NCBI GenBank assembly: GCA_022496805.1
Contig: CM040093.1
Location: 3,474,501-3,538,500, forward strand
Direction of reading: 5' to 3'
Source of the DNA: Pohlia nutans
Lineage: Eukaryota; Streptophyta; Bryopsida; Bryales; Mniaceae
DNA length: 64,000 nt
Of the stretch, positions 14,930 to 27,225 are shown piece after piece (positions within the stretch are counted from its first letter, which is position 1; every line of letters begins with the position of its first letter). Below the pieces are notes generated by a model. The model searched no databases and was not told the DNA's origin. It was given only the letters and a program-made list of their open reading frames with translations. A program made the translations under genes and the position numbers.

Positions 14930-16190
14930 TTTTTGCCAACCCTGACGGCCGGGTACCTGGAGTCCAGTTGCGGTGGGCAGATTCTGATATTGATGATTGG
15001 TATTGAAATGGCCAAGCTCTAGGTCCAAAGCTCCCAGTGACAAGGGAGGGGAATCATCCAGCATTTGGGCAGGAATCCATGGAGCCGTTTGAAGGTTCCC
15101 TATGAAATCAGGACCAGACAGGCACAGATAAGTACAAGTGAGGTTAAAAGGAAGAACTAGAACAGCGTGCCCAGAAGACAAAAATAATACTCCCAAACCA
15201 GCCATCATTTTCAACTGTTCAGGAAGTGTGAAGCAGGTATCTCCAATAACATTTTCTTTTGTTGTATAAGAGCAGCCCCAGCGGTCAGTCTCTGAATCTG
15301 AATATGAAGCAAAATTCTGTTCAGAGCTTTTCCAAGCCCTGAACCCACTCGCCCTTCTCAAAGGACTTTAATTTCCTTAATACTGGATGAAATTATTCAA
15401 AGATCATCTAACACTCTGAACTCATTATTATCATAGTCTACAGAGAATATTCCCTATGTGATTGGACACTTTCCACATGCCAAGTTCTGAACTTACGTAC
15501 AGTTGGTTACCAAAGGGGTGATAAAAAAGAGTTATAAGTGTACACAACATGAGAATCTTGGAGGGAAGTGAAGAAACAGCACTGACCTCATGAATGAGCT
15601 CGTGAGCAGCACAACCAAGACGGATGCGTGACCACAAGTGGAGATCCGGTGGGGCTAAAACTACACGAGGCAAAATGCACTGGTATGGGAAGAAGCAGGT
15701 CCTGGACCTATTCTAGGTTGCGTGAGACGCGTCTTGAATCCCAAGCCCTTGATTTGGATATTTTTTTCTGCCTTTCGGTAGGACAGATTGTTTGTAGCAC
15801 ACTCTATGACTTTGTCCAGAGCCATCTGATATTCCTCATAACTGAGTAGGTTTTAGCAGTTGGAGTTGCATAGGTTTTCCACATCATGCAGTCTCTGATC
15901 TTCGTTTCATATTCATGCACATACCCTCATGATGGATATTGTCCTGCCATGTGAAAACTGGAGTACGGAGTGATGCCCAACCAGTCGTTCAGAATCAATA
16001 TGGCAAGTTCCTTTCAGGATGTGTTAGCAGTTTGGCACCCCATGTCTTGCAAGCTCGCTTAAAGCCAACGCAATTGACAGTTGACCCTTTTATAGCCAGG
16101 AGTTGAAGAAGACGCCTGCCGCCCAGCCGGCGTATTGATAGCCTGATGGGTCCAGACCCTTATCAGTGCCAAAGTTGCTTCATGTCCATT
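14930..16190 (-). pseudogene. Unidentified multi-exon gene remnant or unresolved gene
   Basis: Coding-like segments occur in order on the minus strand. Near 16130-15950 a proline/serine segment (GRQASSSTPGYKR) and LAILILNDWLGITPY are broken by in-frame stops. At about 15838-15700 there is YEEYQMALDKVIECATNN. A clean exon-like block at 15679-15587, with AG before and GT after, reads CILPRVVLAPPDLHLW then SRIRLGCAAHELIHE. At about 15330-15200 there is SETDRWGCSYTTKENV then IGDTCFTLPEQLK. These look like conserved protein, but I do not recognise the family and could not join all parts in one frame. It may be a decayed copy, or a real gene whose exon borders I missed. Confidence 0.4.
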
Positions 16191-17319
16191 TCCACCATGA
16201 CAAGAAAATATTAGCTCAACTAACATATACTACATCCATTCAACTGAGCCATGATAGGAAGAGATCTGTTACTTCTCAATTATCAGTTCACTTATCCTAT
16301 ACGACAGAACCTAGCTTCATATACATGACTTTGCAATAAGGTAGAGGATTCTAGAACCCTGATCTGGTCTCCTACACTGACCATCAGCAACTGTCTACTG
16401 TCCTACTCTGAAATTTCGTAAGAAATTCTTACATCCGAGATAAAAATTTAATCTAAAACAGATATGACTGTTGTGTCCAAAGATCTCTCCACAGCTCTAT
16501 ACACCCCCCATAAATCAAACTCCTAAATGTGCGAAAATGCTTTAAAGTGACACAAATAGTATTCTCTACTTTACCTTTCCAGAAAAATGGAATTAGAATC
16601 TAGAGGCTCAAACAAACACTAGAAGGGTAAGTACAACGGCACTGCGTACCTGCTGTAGTCGATGTAGTCGCATTGATTTTTTTGTATTAGCCGCCAGCAA
16701 GTTAAAATGAGTGTAATGTCTGCAATCATGCTGGAGATACACCATCTAGAAGAATAGGTCAAGAGTGCATTCCATTCCAACCATGAAAAATAATCGTACA
16801 GTAGAAAGTTTTAGAGAGTAAGTTACATTGCATAAGATACAATGAGTTCCATAACTGTAAATGTTTAGAAATACAAGGTCAAAATTCAACACCAATATAC
16901 TGGTCATCAGAACACTGAGGAAAGCTTCCAGCAGCTGTAAAGGGAGAAAAATGGGTCTCTAGATGGGAATTGTTCAACTAGGTGTCAGCAGGAAGCTGAA
17001 CGAGAAAATGACTTTCTCCCACACCCAAGCTTTCCAAGCAGGAAGAGGTACCCACATGTGCAATGTGGTCCTCAGCTCTGTAATACTTTTTCAAAATGTT
17101 CTCTGGCTGTCCTCATGCCGGAGTCTATATACTCAGTCTCCAGGTATGTTGCAGATATATCTATATAAGGCTGGATTCCTCCAGAAAGCAGATGGAGGAA
17201 CAAAGTAACATGATTCTGTCCTGTGGAGCTTCCTGCCTTGATTCGCTGTTGCTAATATGTCCATGTGATTAAAGAGATTCTTTGTGTACAAAACGCAATC
17301 CGTGACCATCGCGTCTCGA
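16191..17319. other. Intergenic, between the unresolved gene and MinE
   Basis: No exon or repeat recognised. The right part (about 16950-17319) probably holds the MinE 3' untranslated region. Confidence 0.4.
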
Positions 17320-18917
17320 CTACGAGTCCGAAAAATTCGAGGTTGATCCAGCTTGACTGTCATCCTGATCATCCTGGAAAACGTCCGGGACAACGTCCTG
17401 GTGGACATTATCCGGATGCTCGAAACGAATATCCACCATGCGAAAATTGCCCTCCTCTTCCTCATAGTCGAATGACCTGAGCTCGGCATTCACAAGCTCA
17501 TGACTGAACTCCTGGTATTGAGGCCAAACCCTTCGAACAGGCACTGTGACAGAGTACACTGTTCCCAAGTCGGGATCCGAGGAGACGTTGAGCTGCACTT
17601 TGTCCTCGGACTCAATCTCCACAAAATCTGAAAGAGCTCCAACAATGTTGGTCACGATCCTCCTCTTGGCGTCGTCATTCACTGAGCACCTGTCTGAGAT
17701 CAGGATCATTTTGAGACGCTGTTTGGCAATCGATGCATTTGACTCGGATTGGTTTGCTTTCATCGGGAAAAGAATCGCCCATGCACGTGCTAACCGCTCC
17801 AGGAAGCTTTCCTCCTTGTCCTCGTCCGCATTGTTCATGAAATTGAATCTAGATGGCTCTCCCTCACCACCCTGCACCCGGCATGGCGGCAACCTCTTCT
17901 TCCGTTGCTGATCACGCCAGTCTAACCTTGCGTTAACCATCCTTACCCTGCCTCCCACATAATGATTATCTGAAGTTGGAGAAAAATGGCAGGGCCTCTT
18001 CTCCACCTGTGCATATAAAAACAACAAGGATTAATGAAATGCCAGTACTACAACACGGAAGCGACAACGGTCCAGGGAGATTGTCATTGTATCATAAAAA
18101 TATGGAAGTCTACATAAATCAACCATAATTTTCATAATTAACCTTATAACGACACAACCCTCATTGCGACAGGTATGTTTGAGGAATGCATGGACAGAGA
18201 AGAGATCAAAATGTCCAATTGGATTTCACCAAAATGTCCAATTGATTTAACAGATGAAGATAAGGATTGCATTAAGTGAAATGTTATGTTGACTTCAGAG
18301 ACATTTTGTAACAACTCTGTACAATTGTCAAGTCGTGATCAAATCCAAAGTGATTTTGAGGAGTGTGTTTGTTTCATTTAATGAACTGCTTTTCTTAAGT
18401 AGCATTCTTCTATTGCTAATTTAATACAATCACGATGGACGTATGTCACCAATGTAGGTTTCTACAACTCGCTTTGACTGTAAACAACTCATTCAATTTC
18501 AAAGCAGAATCAGTTGGTTTCAATTCCCAAGGCTCTCTCTTCAATTTGCTAATGATTTCTCAGTGTGACATTCAACCCTAATTGCTCACAGAGCTTAGGT
18601 TTAGGAGCAAGTACCTTACAACATGGAGGTGACAACATATGATAAATACATGGAAGCCTACATACTGTAAGTCGATCAAAACTGTCAAAGTCGATACAGC
18701 AATGCATCGTAGGAAAGTCTATACCAGTCATCCTTATTACCCGTACTACCTTTTCAATTTGAAGAAGAAAAGCATTTCGTAAAGATCGCTACCACGAAAG
18801 AAATACAACTTCCGATCACCAAGAAGACGAATACCGTACCTTCCAAGATGCGAGAGGCAGAGAGACCGCAGAAGAAGAAAAGTGCACCGTCGTCGATCTT
18901 ACAGCAACAGCGCACAT
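17320..18917 (-). CDS. MINE1: Plastid division topological specificity factor MinE
   Basis: Two exons, 18917-18840 and 18006-17320, joined in phase 0 across an 833-bp GT/AG intron, give 254 residues. MinE regulates MinD so that the plastid FtsZ ring forms only at mid-plastid. The first exon starts MCAVAVRSTTVHFSSSA, rich in Ser/Thr/Ala without acidic residues, as expected for a chloroplast transit peptide. The MinE core follows: SFLERLARAWAILFP, then the very conserved IAKQRLKMILISDRC, then IESEDKVQLNVSSDPDLGT and YSVTVPVRRV. After the core comes an acidic tail of about 70 residues (FDYEEEEGNF, QDDQDDSQAG) ending in STSNFSDS. Arabidopsis MinE1 has a shorter C-terminal extension, so this tail is long. 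The start is supported by the transit-like exon and by a telo-box 39 bp upstream. Confidence 0.93.
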
Positions 18918-18955
18918 CGTGACTAATGCCACTTGATCCTAGTGAAATTTCGGTA

Positions 18956-18966
18956 AAACCCTAAAC
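18956..18966 (-). promoter_or_regulatory. Telo-box upstream of MinE
   Basis: AAACCCTAAAC on the plus strand, 39-49 bp upstream of the MinE start codon. Telo-boxes are common near the transcription start of plant growth-linked and organelle-related genes. Confidence 0.6.
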
Positions 18967-19257
18967 GCACCTCTCAAATGGTCATCAACCGCAACAGCAC
19001 CGAAACAAACCAAAGAAGGGTCAGAACTTTGGCTGTAAAGCTCCAAAAGGAATGCTGTGAACGCTCGATTGTCCGGAACCGGCGGTGTCAATTACAATTG
19101 CAAGCACGATTTGGTTTGGGGAAGACAATCAGATCCGTGCGGACAGTGAAGCCTGGACAGGATTTAGGGTTTGGGGCTTCGAAGAGAAGAGGCTTTCGGA
19201 TTTTCCCATCCACGTGGTTCTTCGCCCTTCGTCTTCTTGGCCACGGAATTTTAACCC

Positions 19258-19805
19258 TTAACCCTTTAACGTCCCAATTCAACACTGTTTTCAAAGATGC
19301 GCTATAAAATGTTTGAGGAAACCCTAAAATGGAGTAGATGTACAAAGAAAACTTGTAAATGTCAATGTGAAGATCACATATGTACGGTTGGATGCATCAT
19401 ATTTTTTATTAATATTTTTTATTTAATTTTGAAAGGTTTTCTCTTGAAATTCAATTAAAAATCCCAAATCAATACAAAAAAAATTCAAAAAATTGTAATG
19501 AAATTGGAATAACATGCCCTACGAGATGGTATGGTTTCCATTATTTGATTCTACCTGTTTTGGAAAATCATGTTTGAGGTCTCACTTTTTGAACTAAGAA
19601 TGAAACTTGACATAAACCAATTGTGTTATTTTTCTAAAAATCATAATAACCTATTTTGAAAATCTAAACCGTTCAAAGAATAGTCAACTTGCACAAGAAC
19701 CAAGAGTAATTTTGGTGGATGAAAACTGTCCAATCTGGATGAGATCCGAATAGCTTCAATCTGTTTGTCGTCCAATATATGGACGCTGGCGCGCTAAAGG
19801 GTTAA
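19258..19805 (-). mobile_element. TTAA MITE family A, full copy, inverted
   Basis: 548 bp from TTAA (19258-19261) to TTAA (19802-19805). The left end is CCCTTTAACGTCCC and the right end GGACGCTGGCGCGCTAAAGGG. Internally it matches the full copy 44283-44831 in reverse (for example AATCAAATAATGGAAACCA). Confidence 0.88.
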
Positions 19806-19989
19806 AAGTCCTTCTCTACAACCTATATTTAGCCTTATAATTGCTCAATTGTGGTTTACTATACGAATTGTGATATATTGTTTGATATATATTATCACGA
19901 TTATCAATTTTGCTTTGTACTGAAAAGTGTTTGGTCATTGTTATTTTGATCAAATACCATCAAATACGGAATATACTATACGGCCGCAA

Positions 19990-20408
19990 AGGGCTTTCCT
20001 TTGTACGGTTTGGATCTTCAAAATAGGTTATTATGATTTTTTTTTAAACAACACAATTGGTTTATGTCAAGTTTCATTCTTAGTTCAAAAAGTGGGACCT
20101 TAAATATGGTTTTCCAAAATAAGTAGAATCAAATAATGGAAACCATACCATCTTGTAGTGCATGTTATTCCAATTTCATTACCATATTTAAAATAAAAAA
20201 ATTGTGCTACTGAACTTCAAGAGAAAACCTTGCAAAATTAATTTACAAAAAAATTAAATAAAAATTAAATAAATCCAACCGTACAAATGTGATTTTCACA
20301 TTGACATTTACAACTTTGCTTTGACCATCAACCCCATTTTTGGTTTTCATCAAACATTTTATAACACTTCTTTGAAAACAATGTTGAATGGGGACGTTAA
20401 AGGGTTAA
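19990..20408 (+). mobile_element. TTAA MITE family A, left-truncated copy
   Basis: Begins inside the family consensus (CCTTTGTACGGTTTGG) and ends correctly at GGGGACGTTAAAGGG plus TTAA (20405-20408). It lies opposite the previous copy, so the pair forms an imperfect palindrome with a loop of about 185 bp. Confidence 0.85.
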
Positions 20409-20932
20409 ACGTCAAAAATAAGCCCCACGGGCTTGTTTTGAGAGAATAATCAAGAAAAAAGTGAATTTTCTCAACCAAAATTGAAATGGATTGGTATTTT
20501 GAAAACGTGATGAATAAGTGAGGCTAAATATAGCAAATCAGTGCTTGTTTTAGTAAATTGAACATTCCAAGGAAATTGGAAAGAGAATTAATAGAGAGGG
20601 AGGGGAGGGAGTCGGGCAACTTGAGATCTTGATGGATACCAGAACTGCCAGCGCTGGCCAGCGTTGTTCAAAAGTTTATTTATTTATTTAGTTAGTTAGT
20701 TTGCTTTTGTTTTTATAAATAAAATTTAAATCCAAAATTGCAGAGTGAGCCAGAATCTCATTGTATTTTTTAAATTTGTTTTTGAAATGACACTGTTCGC
20801 TCCACTCACTATTCGTAGAGGATTTGAAGAATTCTCATTGGTTGCTAACGTTACTGAAGGGGCTACTATTGGAGGCAACTCTCTTAATTTTTTTCATTCC
20901 TTTGGGTTGCCCGTTTAAGACCCTCTTGATGT
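20409..20932. other. Intergenic, no gene seen
   Basis: AT-rich with a GA-rich stretch (20598-20612). No coding or repeat assignment. Confidence 0.4.
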
Positions 20933-21488
20933 TTAACCTTTAAGCGTCCACACTATAATTACCCAGTCAAACCTCATCAATTCCTCACATTTTAAAATAT
21001 ATTATATTTTTTTGGTATTTTTCTCATATAAGGTATTGATAAACCGATTTACCCTGATTTTTTCATAAATATTTAAATAAATACAAAATTTATAAGTTTT
21101 TTCAAAGCTTTTTTCTTGTAAAAATCATAGTAATTACAAAAATGCTTAGAATAGTCTGATTTTTCTAAAAGAAAATGTAAATAATAGTGATGAACAACAG
21201 GGTGTAGGTGGCATGCTTCTTGAGCTTACATAAAAAGAAATTCGATAGAAAAACATTTTCTGCAATGTATGTTGGAATTTTAGGGTTTTGAGCTTTAAAG
21301 TGCTGTAAAAGACACAGTTTTAACAATTTTGAAAAACGGTAAATTGGACTAGAAATCAAAAGGTAGCTGTCACACTTTCTTAGTTGGGACCATTTTCATT
21401 TGAAATTAGGAACTAGGTGAAAATCAGCGTTTGACGTGAAAATGATCAAACATGGCCCCACGGGGCTCCTTGCACGCGTAAGGGTTAA
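20933..21488 (+). mobile_element. TTAA element, cluster member 1
   Basis: 556 bp between TTAA 20933-20936 (followed by CCTTTAAGCGTCCAC) and TTAA 21485-21488 (preceded by GCACGCGTAAGGG). The interior is unrelated to families A and B. The right TTAA is also the left TTAA of the next element. Confidence 0.7.
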
Positions 21489-22261
21489 CCCTTTAGTACT
21501 CAAGTGACCACATTGCGGTCTCTGATGTGTCGAAAACGCGAATAACGAAAAATCCGTGAAGAATTGGATTTTGAATTGTGAAGTTCAGATGATGAGCGTT
21601 ATAATATACATCTTCTAGAAAAAGAAAATTTCAATTTTGAGTTGTGCAACTATCAAAATGCAAAAATACAATAAATACCTACAAATACAATACATGTACT
21701 ATGCAGTATTTATTGTGTTTGGAAGTTTGTTATCTTATTTTATTTTTTTGGATTGTGTTCTCTTGTTCATGTTCCATTAGTATATGTATTTTGATCTTGA
21801 TCCATGTACTAACTCCTTTCATATTTTTACGTATAAATTTTTGTCCTAAACCGTAGATGGATAAGTCACTCTCACTTGTAAAATTCACAATAATTATGTG
21901 TGAGTTTGTTCTTAACATAAAAAATTGCAATGGAGAGGTATTGATATAGGTCATTGTTGAACATCTTTACTTTCATTTTAGAAAATTTAACCCAAATTCT
22001 ATTTAACTTTGAAGTCACACACCCTCCAAAATCTCATTTTTGAGTGTGCATTATACGGTTCAAAGACATACTATGATCTTCCAATCTCACTGTTGGATGA
22101 TTCTCTAGTTTTGGCAAAACATCTGCACTCCAATTGAGAACCCAATTGTACAGTTACTTTCTAATTTAATCCATTTTATTCCTAGCAGTATCAATCATAG
22201 TGGAAAAACCCAGTGAAAACCAGTGAACCCAGCTACAGTACCCAAAGCATTAAAGGGTTAA
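21485..22261 (+). mobile_element. TTAA element, cluster member 2
   Basis: 777 bp from TTAA 21485-21488 (followed by CCCTTTAGTACTC) to TTAA 22258-22261 (preceded by AGCATTAAAGGG). It shares its first TTAA with the preceding element. Four bases further on, TTAACCCCTAAATGTCGC (22265) starts what looks like a third element whose right end I could not fix. Confidence 0.7.
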
Positions 22262-23461
22262 GGGTTAACCCCTAAATGTCGCTACTCACAAGGTGTCCCT
22301 AGAATTGACAATTTGAGAAAAACCAATATAAAGTACTATTTGGAGGAATATTTTGGAATTGATAAATAAATGAAAGTTGTAGATTTTGAATTTTAGATTC
22401 TATTAATATGGTTAGATTCATCAATTCTATCACCAATATTGTATTATACAATTTGAAAGTTAAAATTAAAAATTCCTATAAAATTTGATTACAAACAAAA
22501 TATTACCATTTTTTGAATAAAATTTGTTGGAATGGATTTGAAATGAGATACTCTTGACATGGTGATTTTTTGAAATTTCTTGTGTTCCTTAAATCTATGA
22601 CCTCATTTATGCAAGACCACTTTTGAACTAAAGTCAATGCAATTTTGGCTTGGTCAAAATTTCACACACTTTTACGTTTGTAATTTTAGACAAGTATGTA
22701 CTCTAATAACACCAAATCCAACCGTTGGATAGAACAACAACATATGAAGTATCTCCAAAAAATGTTTCATAGTGAAGATGAGGTCCATGAAAAAGGAGAT
22801 ATGGAAGAAAAAAAAATGCCATCAACTCAAGAAAACCTTTAATTTGTGGTTAAAACCAAAAAAATAAAAATTGAGTGATCTTTCAACTCCAAAAAAAATT
22901 GACACTTCGGAGGCTGGAGAAATATTGGTGCAAGGCTAATATCTTGTTCAACACTAATGTGCTGAATAGTTATTTTTTTGGGGGATTTTTTTTTTCATTT
23001 TGGCACTACGAATATAGACCAAGATCTTCTTGTACAAGAACATTTTGGAGAAAACCATTTCAAAAAAATTCAAATTTCATTTTTGAATCGATTTTGGGCA
23101 ACCTCGTGAAGAGCACATGCTGTATTTCCCAATCAAGTTAAGTTATTATATATACCCCATTTACAAATATTAATAGGAATGAACTACGAGAAAATGAATC
23201 TTTTCTAAATACATAGAAAGTTGTCTATAACTTCTTGTTTGTCTCTTACACACAAGGCCCATTCGCACTGAAGTAGTATATGGTAGTAGTAGCGGTGTGT
23301 TATCTTGTTTTTTAATGTGTTGTGGGTGAATCCCACATAGGTGAATCCCACAATCACAGGAACAACATTTTGTGAAACTAGGGCATCACTGGAGTATTAA
23401 GTGCGACTTTACAAGATAACAAGAGGCGTCATAAGATATCACATTTATTTCATTGGTAGTA
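22262..23461. other. AT-rich intergenic DNA, probable TTAA element remnant
   Basis: Begins with a TTAA-CCCCTAAATGTCGC terminus at 22265 without a recognisable partner. No gene seen. Confidence 0.4.
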
Positions 23462-23869
23462 CACTATTAGAAAATGGTGACTGAATCAACAAAAAATCAA
23501 CAACATTTTGTTGTTCCGCGCACTGTAATGATTGTTTTCACTGATTTTCAAAAAATTTGTTAGGCAACAACAAAATTCGATTGATTTTTGCTGATTTAGG
23601 CACTATAAGAAACATTGCAATCGAATCAATTGAAATCCTGCAAATTTCATAAATTACCAATTTTAAAAATGTTGAAAACCACATTATGAAGCATAAATTT
23701 TACAAAAACATTAAAAATTAGATTGAAAAATATAAATATTAGATTATTTCTTTGAAAATAGAATCAACAAGTTCATTGTATATAATAATGTAGTTAATAT
23801 TATATATACAAATATCTAAAGAACATAAGAATATTATATAATATTATACTACTTATTTTCAAGGGTATT

Positions 23870-24075
23870 TTCATACTACATGTGTCATAGTTTCAAACAA
23901 AAAGCGCTTCTAATGTTGTAAAACAATTGATTTAATGACGTAATATAATAAATAGAGAAAATACCAAAATATTTTGATATTGTAAATGGAATATTTTGGA
24001 ATCTTTTGGAATATTTTTCAAAATGTTTTATATTATTTTAGAATCTTTTAGAATATTATTAGAATATTTTTTAAA
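23870..24075 (+). repeat. Dispersed AT-rich repeat, copy 2
   Basis: Partner of 1438-1580 with the same motif order, including GTGTCATAGTTTCAAAC and ATTTTAGAATCTTTTAGAAT. Confidence 0.6.
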
Positions 24076-24102
24076 TTATCTTTACAGTCTAATTTCCCAA
24101 AA

Positions 24103-24423
24103 TACCGTACATGGAAGGCAGGGTCGGCACTTTCATGTCGAATAATTAATAAAAGTTGAAACAGTGGAGGTCGGCACTTTCAAAAGTAATTATAAAGAAA
24201 TTGGCTATTAATAGTTAACATTAAAAAGAATCCGGCAGCTAAACGTTTTATTTTATTTTTTGTCTACGATTTTCGTTGAGTATTATGTTTTTATTCTATT
24301 TTTTTCGGCTTTTTGTCGACTTTATTTTTGTTGATTTCGACAAAATACTTAATAAATTTATTTATTTTTTCGACATTTTTTTGGGGAATTATTTTCTGCC
24401 GACCCTACCTTCTACATACGGTA
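24103..24423 (+). mobile_element. TA-bounded MITE (family L), nested in the CACTA region
   Basis: 321 bp with inverted ends: CCGTACATGGAAGGCAGGG then TCGGCA on the left, matched by TGCCGACCCTACCTTCTAC then ATACGG on the right. TA on both sides suggests a Tc1/mariner-type duplication, but TA is palindromic so this is not proof. GGTCGGCACTTTCA occurs twice inside. Confidence 0.75.
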
Positions 24424-26034
24424 GTTTTAGATCTTCATTTATAGATGTTAACGGGATTTTTAATTGGCCATGAGAGGGATAAAAACAGGGCAGTAACTTC
24501 AAGCAGTAACAGTGAAACTGGATAAATCTAGGGACAGTAACTGTGAGTGTGCAGAGTCAACAAAATTGACATGTTGTACTGTCAGGGCACGATGAACAAT
24601 TTTGTTAGAGCAAGCAGTTAGGGTGGCGGCTAGGGCAGTTTAGGGTGGCGGCTAAGGTTTGGGGGATAGTAAGGATCTTCAACCCTCATTGCTCTCATTG
24701 TAACATGTGTGGTTAGGAGATAGGAGGGGCTGGAGTTAGAGAGAGGTTGTAGGAGGTGTTTGGAGGATGTTGGAGGCTAGTTCATGACATTGTAAAATGG
24801 GTTTTGAGGTTTGGAAGTTAATTTTAAGTCCCCTAGTTCAAAGGGGCGAAATCCTATCTCTTTATGTGTGGAAATTTGTGTTATGTGTGCAGAAGTGTAG
24901 ATCTTGTGTACTGCTGTTGTAGATCAGGGTTTTAGGTACTTGGGGTTTGTAAAGACAATTACAGGGACAATGCAGAGATGGTCGCAGGGACAGTCGGAGG
25001 GACAGTGCAAGGATAGTAGTGGACAGATTTGGGATTTTGGAGGGGTTTCGAGACAAGAGCTAGTAATTTCTCCTAAAGAAAAAAATAACTTTTCACAATA
25101 GACTTTAGAAGCAATTAAAATTAAAAAATCAATAAAATTACATTCTATATTTTTGAATTCAAAATTTGGTATTATTGGTTATAATTGTACTTTGAAGCAA
25201 AAATAAAAAGATGTACTGAAAAGAACAACATTACTTTCCCTAAATAGTTAAATTTGTAACACAAGACAATGTAGAGGTGTTGATTTTTTAAGAGTTCCCC
25301 TAGGTGGAGTTTAACTTGGATTGACATGATTCAAATGTGATTCAAAAGTATATTTGATTTCCTATTAGAAACTAATTATAATTTAAACAAAATTTTAATA
25401 CTTTAGTCTTGGGCAGCTCATGAAATTGGGCATCAACCAAAAAATGATCTCTCAAAGCATTACAGGTTAAATTGAGTTTAAAATCAGATTTTTTTTTTAA
25501 TTCAATTTGATCTTCCCGATTTCGGCACAAAAAAATAAATTCAAAGTCTTTTGAAATTTTTTATAGGTATAGAAAATTGCCTGCATGATGTAGTGCAAAT
25601 TTGATTTTTTGGAAAAAAGCTTTTTTACATCGCTAAAAACATCCAAAGTCCGTTGAAAAATAAAAAAACAGCTCACAGCCTTAGCAATTTTGGTAAAAAA
25701 ATATTCAATTTTTATTTTTATTTTTTCTAGATATAGAAATATTCTTGCATGATATAGTGCAAAAAAAATTTAATTTTTATATTTTTTAATTACATCGCTA
25801 AAAACATCCAAAAGTCTGCTGAAAATTTTGAAAAATAGCTCACAACCTTTGTGATTTTGGCCCAATTTTCTTTTTTTTAATTATGTGAATTTTTTTTTAG
25901 ATATTGAAAAACTCATGCATGATGTAGTGTAAAATTTTTTTGGAAAAAATGTTATTTCACATGGCAAAAAAATCGTCAATGGTTACATTTGTTTAATGTT
26001 TATAATTATCAAAAAAATCATTGACTTGCATGAA

Positions 26035-26115
26035 GACTTGTGTGTGGTGTGGTGGTAAAGACCAAGGTTTAGAGCTAAGAGGTTTGGTGTTCGAATCCGG
26101 CCACCGGCGATGGAG
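26035..26115 (+). repeat. tRNA-like (SINE head) sequence in CACTA right arm, copy 1
   Basis: GTGTGGTGGTAAAGACC resembles a pol III A box region and GTGTTCGAATCCGGCC a B box, spaced about as in a tRNA. It does not fold as a full tRNA with an acceptor stem. A diverged copy at 27145-27225 sits at the same place in the duplicated block. Confidence 0.5.
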
Positions 26116-27144
26116 CCCGGGTACACGGTGGTGGAACCCATTGTAGTTTGGGCAGCCCTAGAAGTTTGACTGGGAAGTTGTTTTTTTTCAAGCAGCCAAA
26201 AATTTCCCTCGGGCAGTCCGAGATAATGTTCGGGCAGGGCAATGAAAAATTTGGGCAGATTTCAAATATTTCATCGTGGATTTTTAAAATTTTTAAAATT
26301 TTAATTTTTTTGAAATAAAATTATTTTGACCAAATCAACAGTTTCGAAACAACAAATTTTAGTTTGAAAATGGCCGGGACAACACGTCCTAATCAACTGC
26401 CGTGATCAACATTTCTTGTTGATACGGTCACAAAATTTTCTAGTAGTGCAAAGTTATGCACTTTCCAATTTAGTTTTTTACTTTCATTCTATATACGTCT
26501 TTTTCATTACTTCATTTCAAGGTGAATATCCAAGGATTTACTTAATTTTATTTTTTATTAGACCCACAACTTGTTTCTTTAACAAACAATCAAAAAATTT
26601 CAATTGAAACAGAAAGACATATATGATGAAATGTCATAAAGTGGTAAAAAAGTTGCAAAAACATACAAAAACATACAATGAAAAAAATGATTTTTAGTTG
26701 GATTAAACATAAAATGAAAAAGAAATTGAAAAAAATGTTTTTAACATTGCTAAAATATGCAAATTGAAAAAAAATCTCAGCCATCACGATTTCGTTTAAA
26801 AAAAAATTCAAATTTTTTTGAATTTTTTCCCACGTATAGGAAAAAGCTTGCATGATGTAGTGCAAAAAAAGTTTGGAATAAAAGTTTTTACATTGCTAAA
26901 AATATCCAAAGTCCGCTAGAAAAAAAACAGCTCGCAGCCTTCATGATTTTGTCATAAAGAAAAAAAATCAAATTCTTTTGAATTTTTTTCTAGATATAGG
27001 AAAAAGCCTGAATGATATAGTGCAAAAATAAATTTGAAAAAATAAATAAATTTGAAAAAATAAATAAATTTGCATGGCAAAAAAATCACCAATGGTTACA
27101 TTCATTTATAATTATCAAAGAATTTCATTGATTTGCATGAAGAT

Positions 27145-27225
27145 TTCTATGTGGTGTGGTAGTTTAGTGCTTGGTTAGGGGTTAGAAGGTCTTATGTTTG
27201 AATCTGGCCACCAGCGATTGAGCCC
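27145..27225 (+). repeat. tRNA-like sequence, copy 2
   Basis: TGTGGTGTGGTAGTTTAGTG and TATGTTTGAATCTGGCCACC match copy 1 with a damaged B box. It was duplicated together with the surrounding block. Confidence 0.45.

Noticed and set aside
24480..25060. LTR retrotransposon leader (G/GA-rich segment with CAGTAAC and GGACAGT repeats)
   Set aside because: Composition is suggestive, but no paired LTRs, primer-binding site or gag/pol frames could be found.
26035..26115. Functional tRNA gene
   Set aside because: Box-like motifs are present, but no acceptor stem pairs and no convincing anticodon arm. A tRNA-derived repeat is the better reading.
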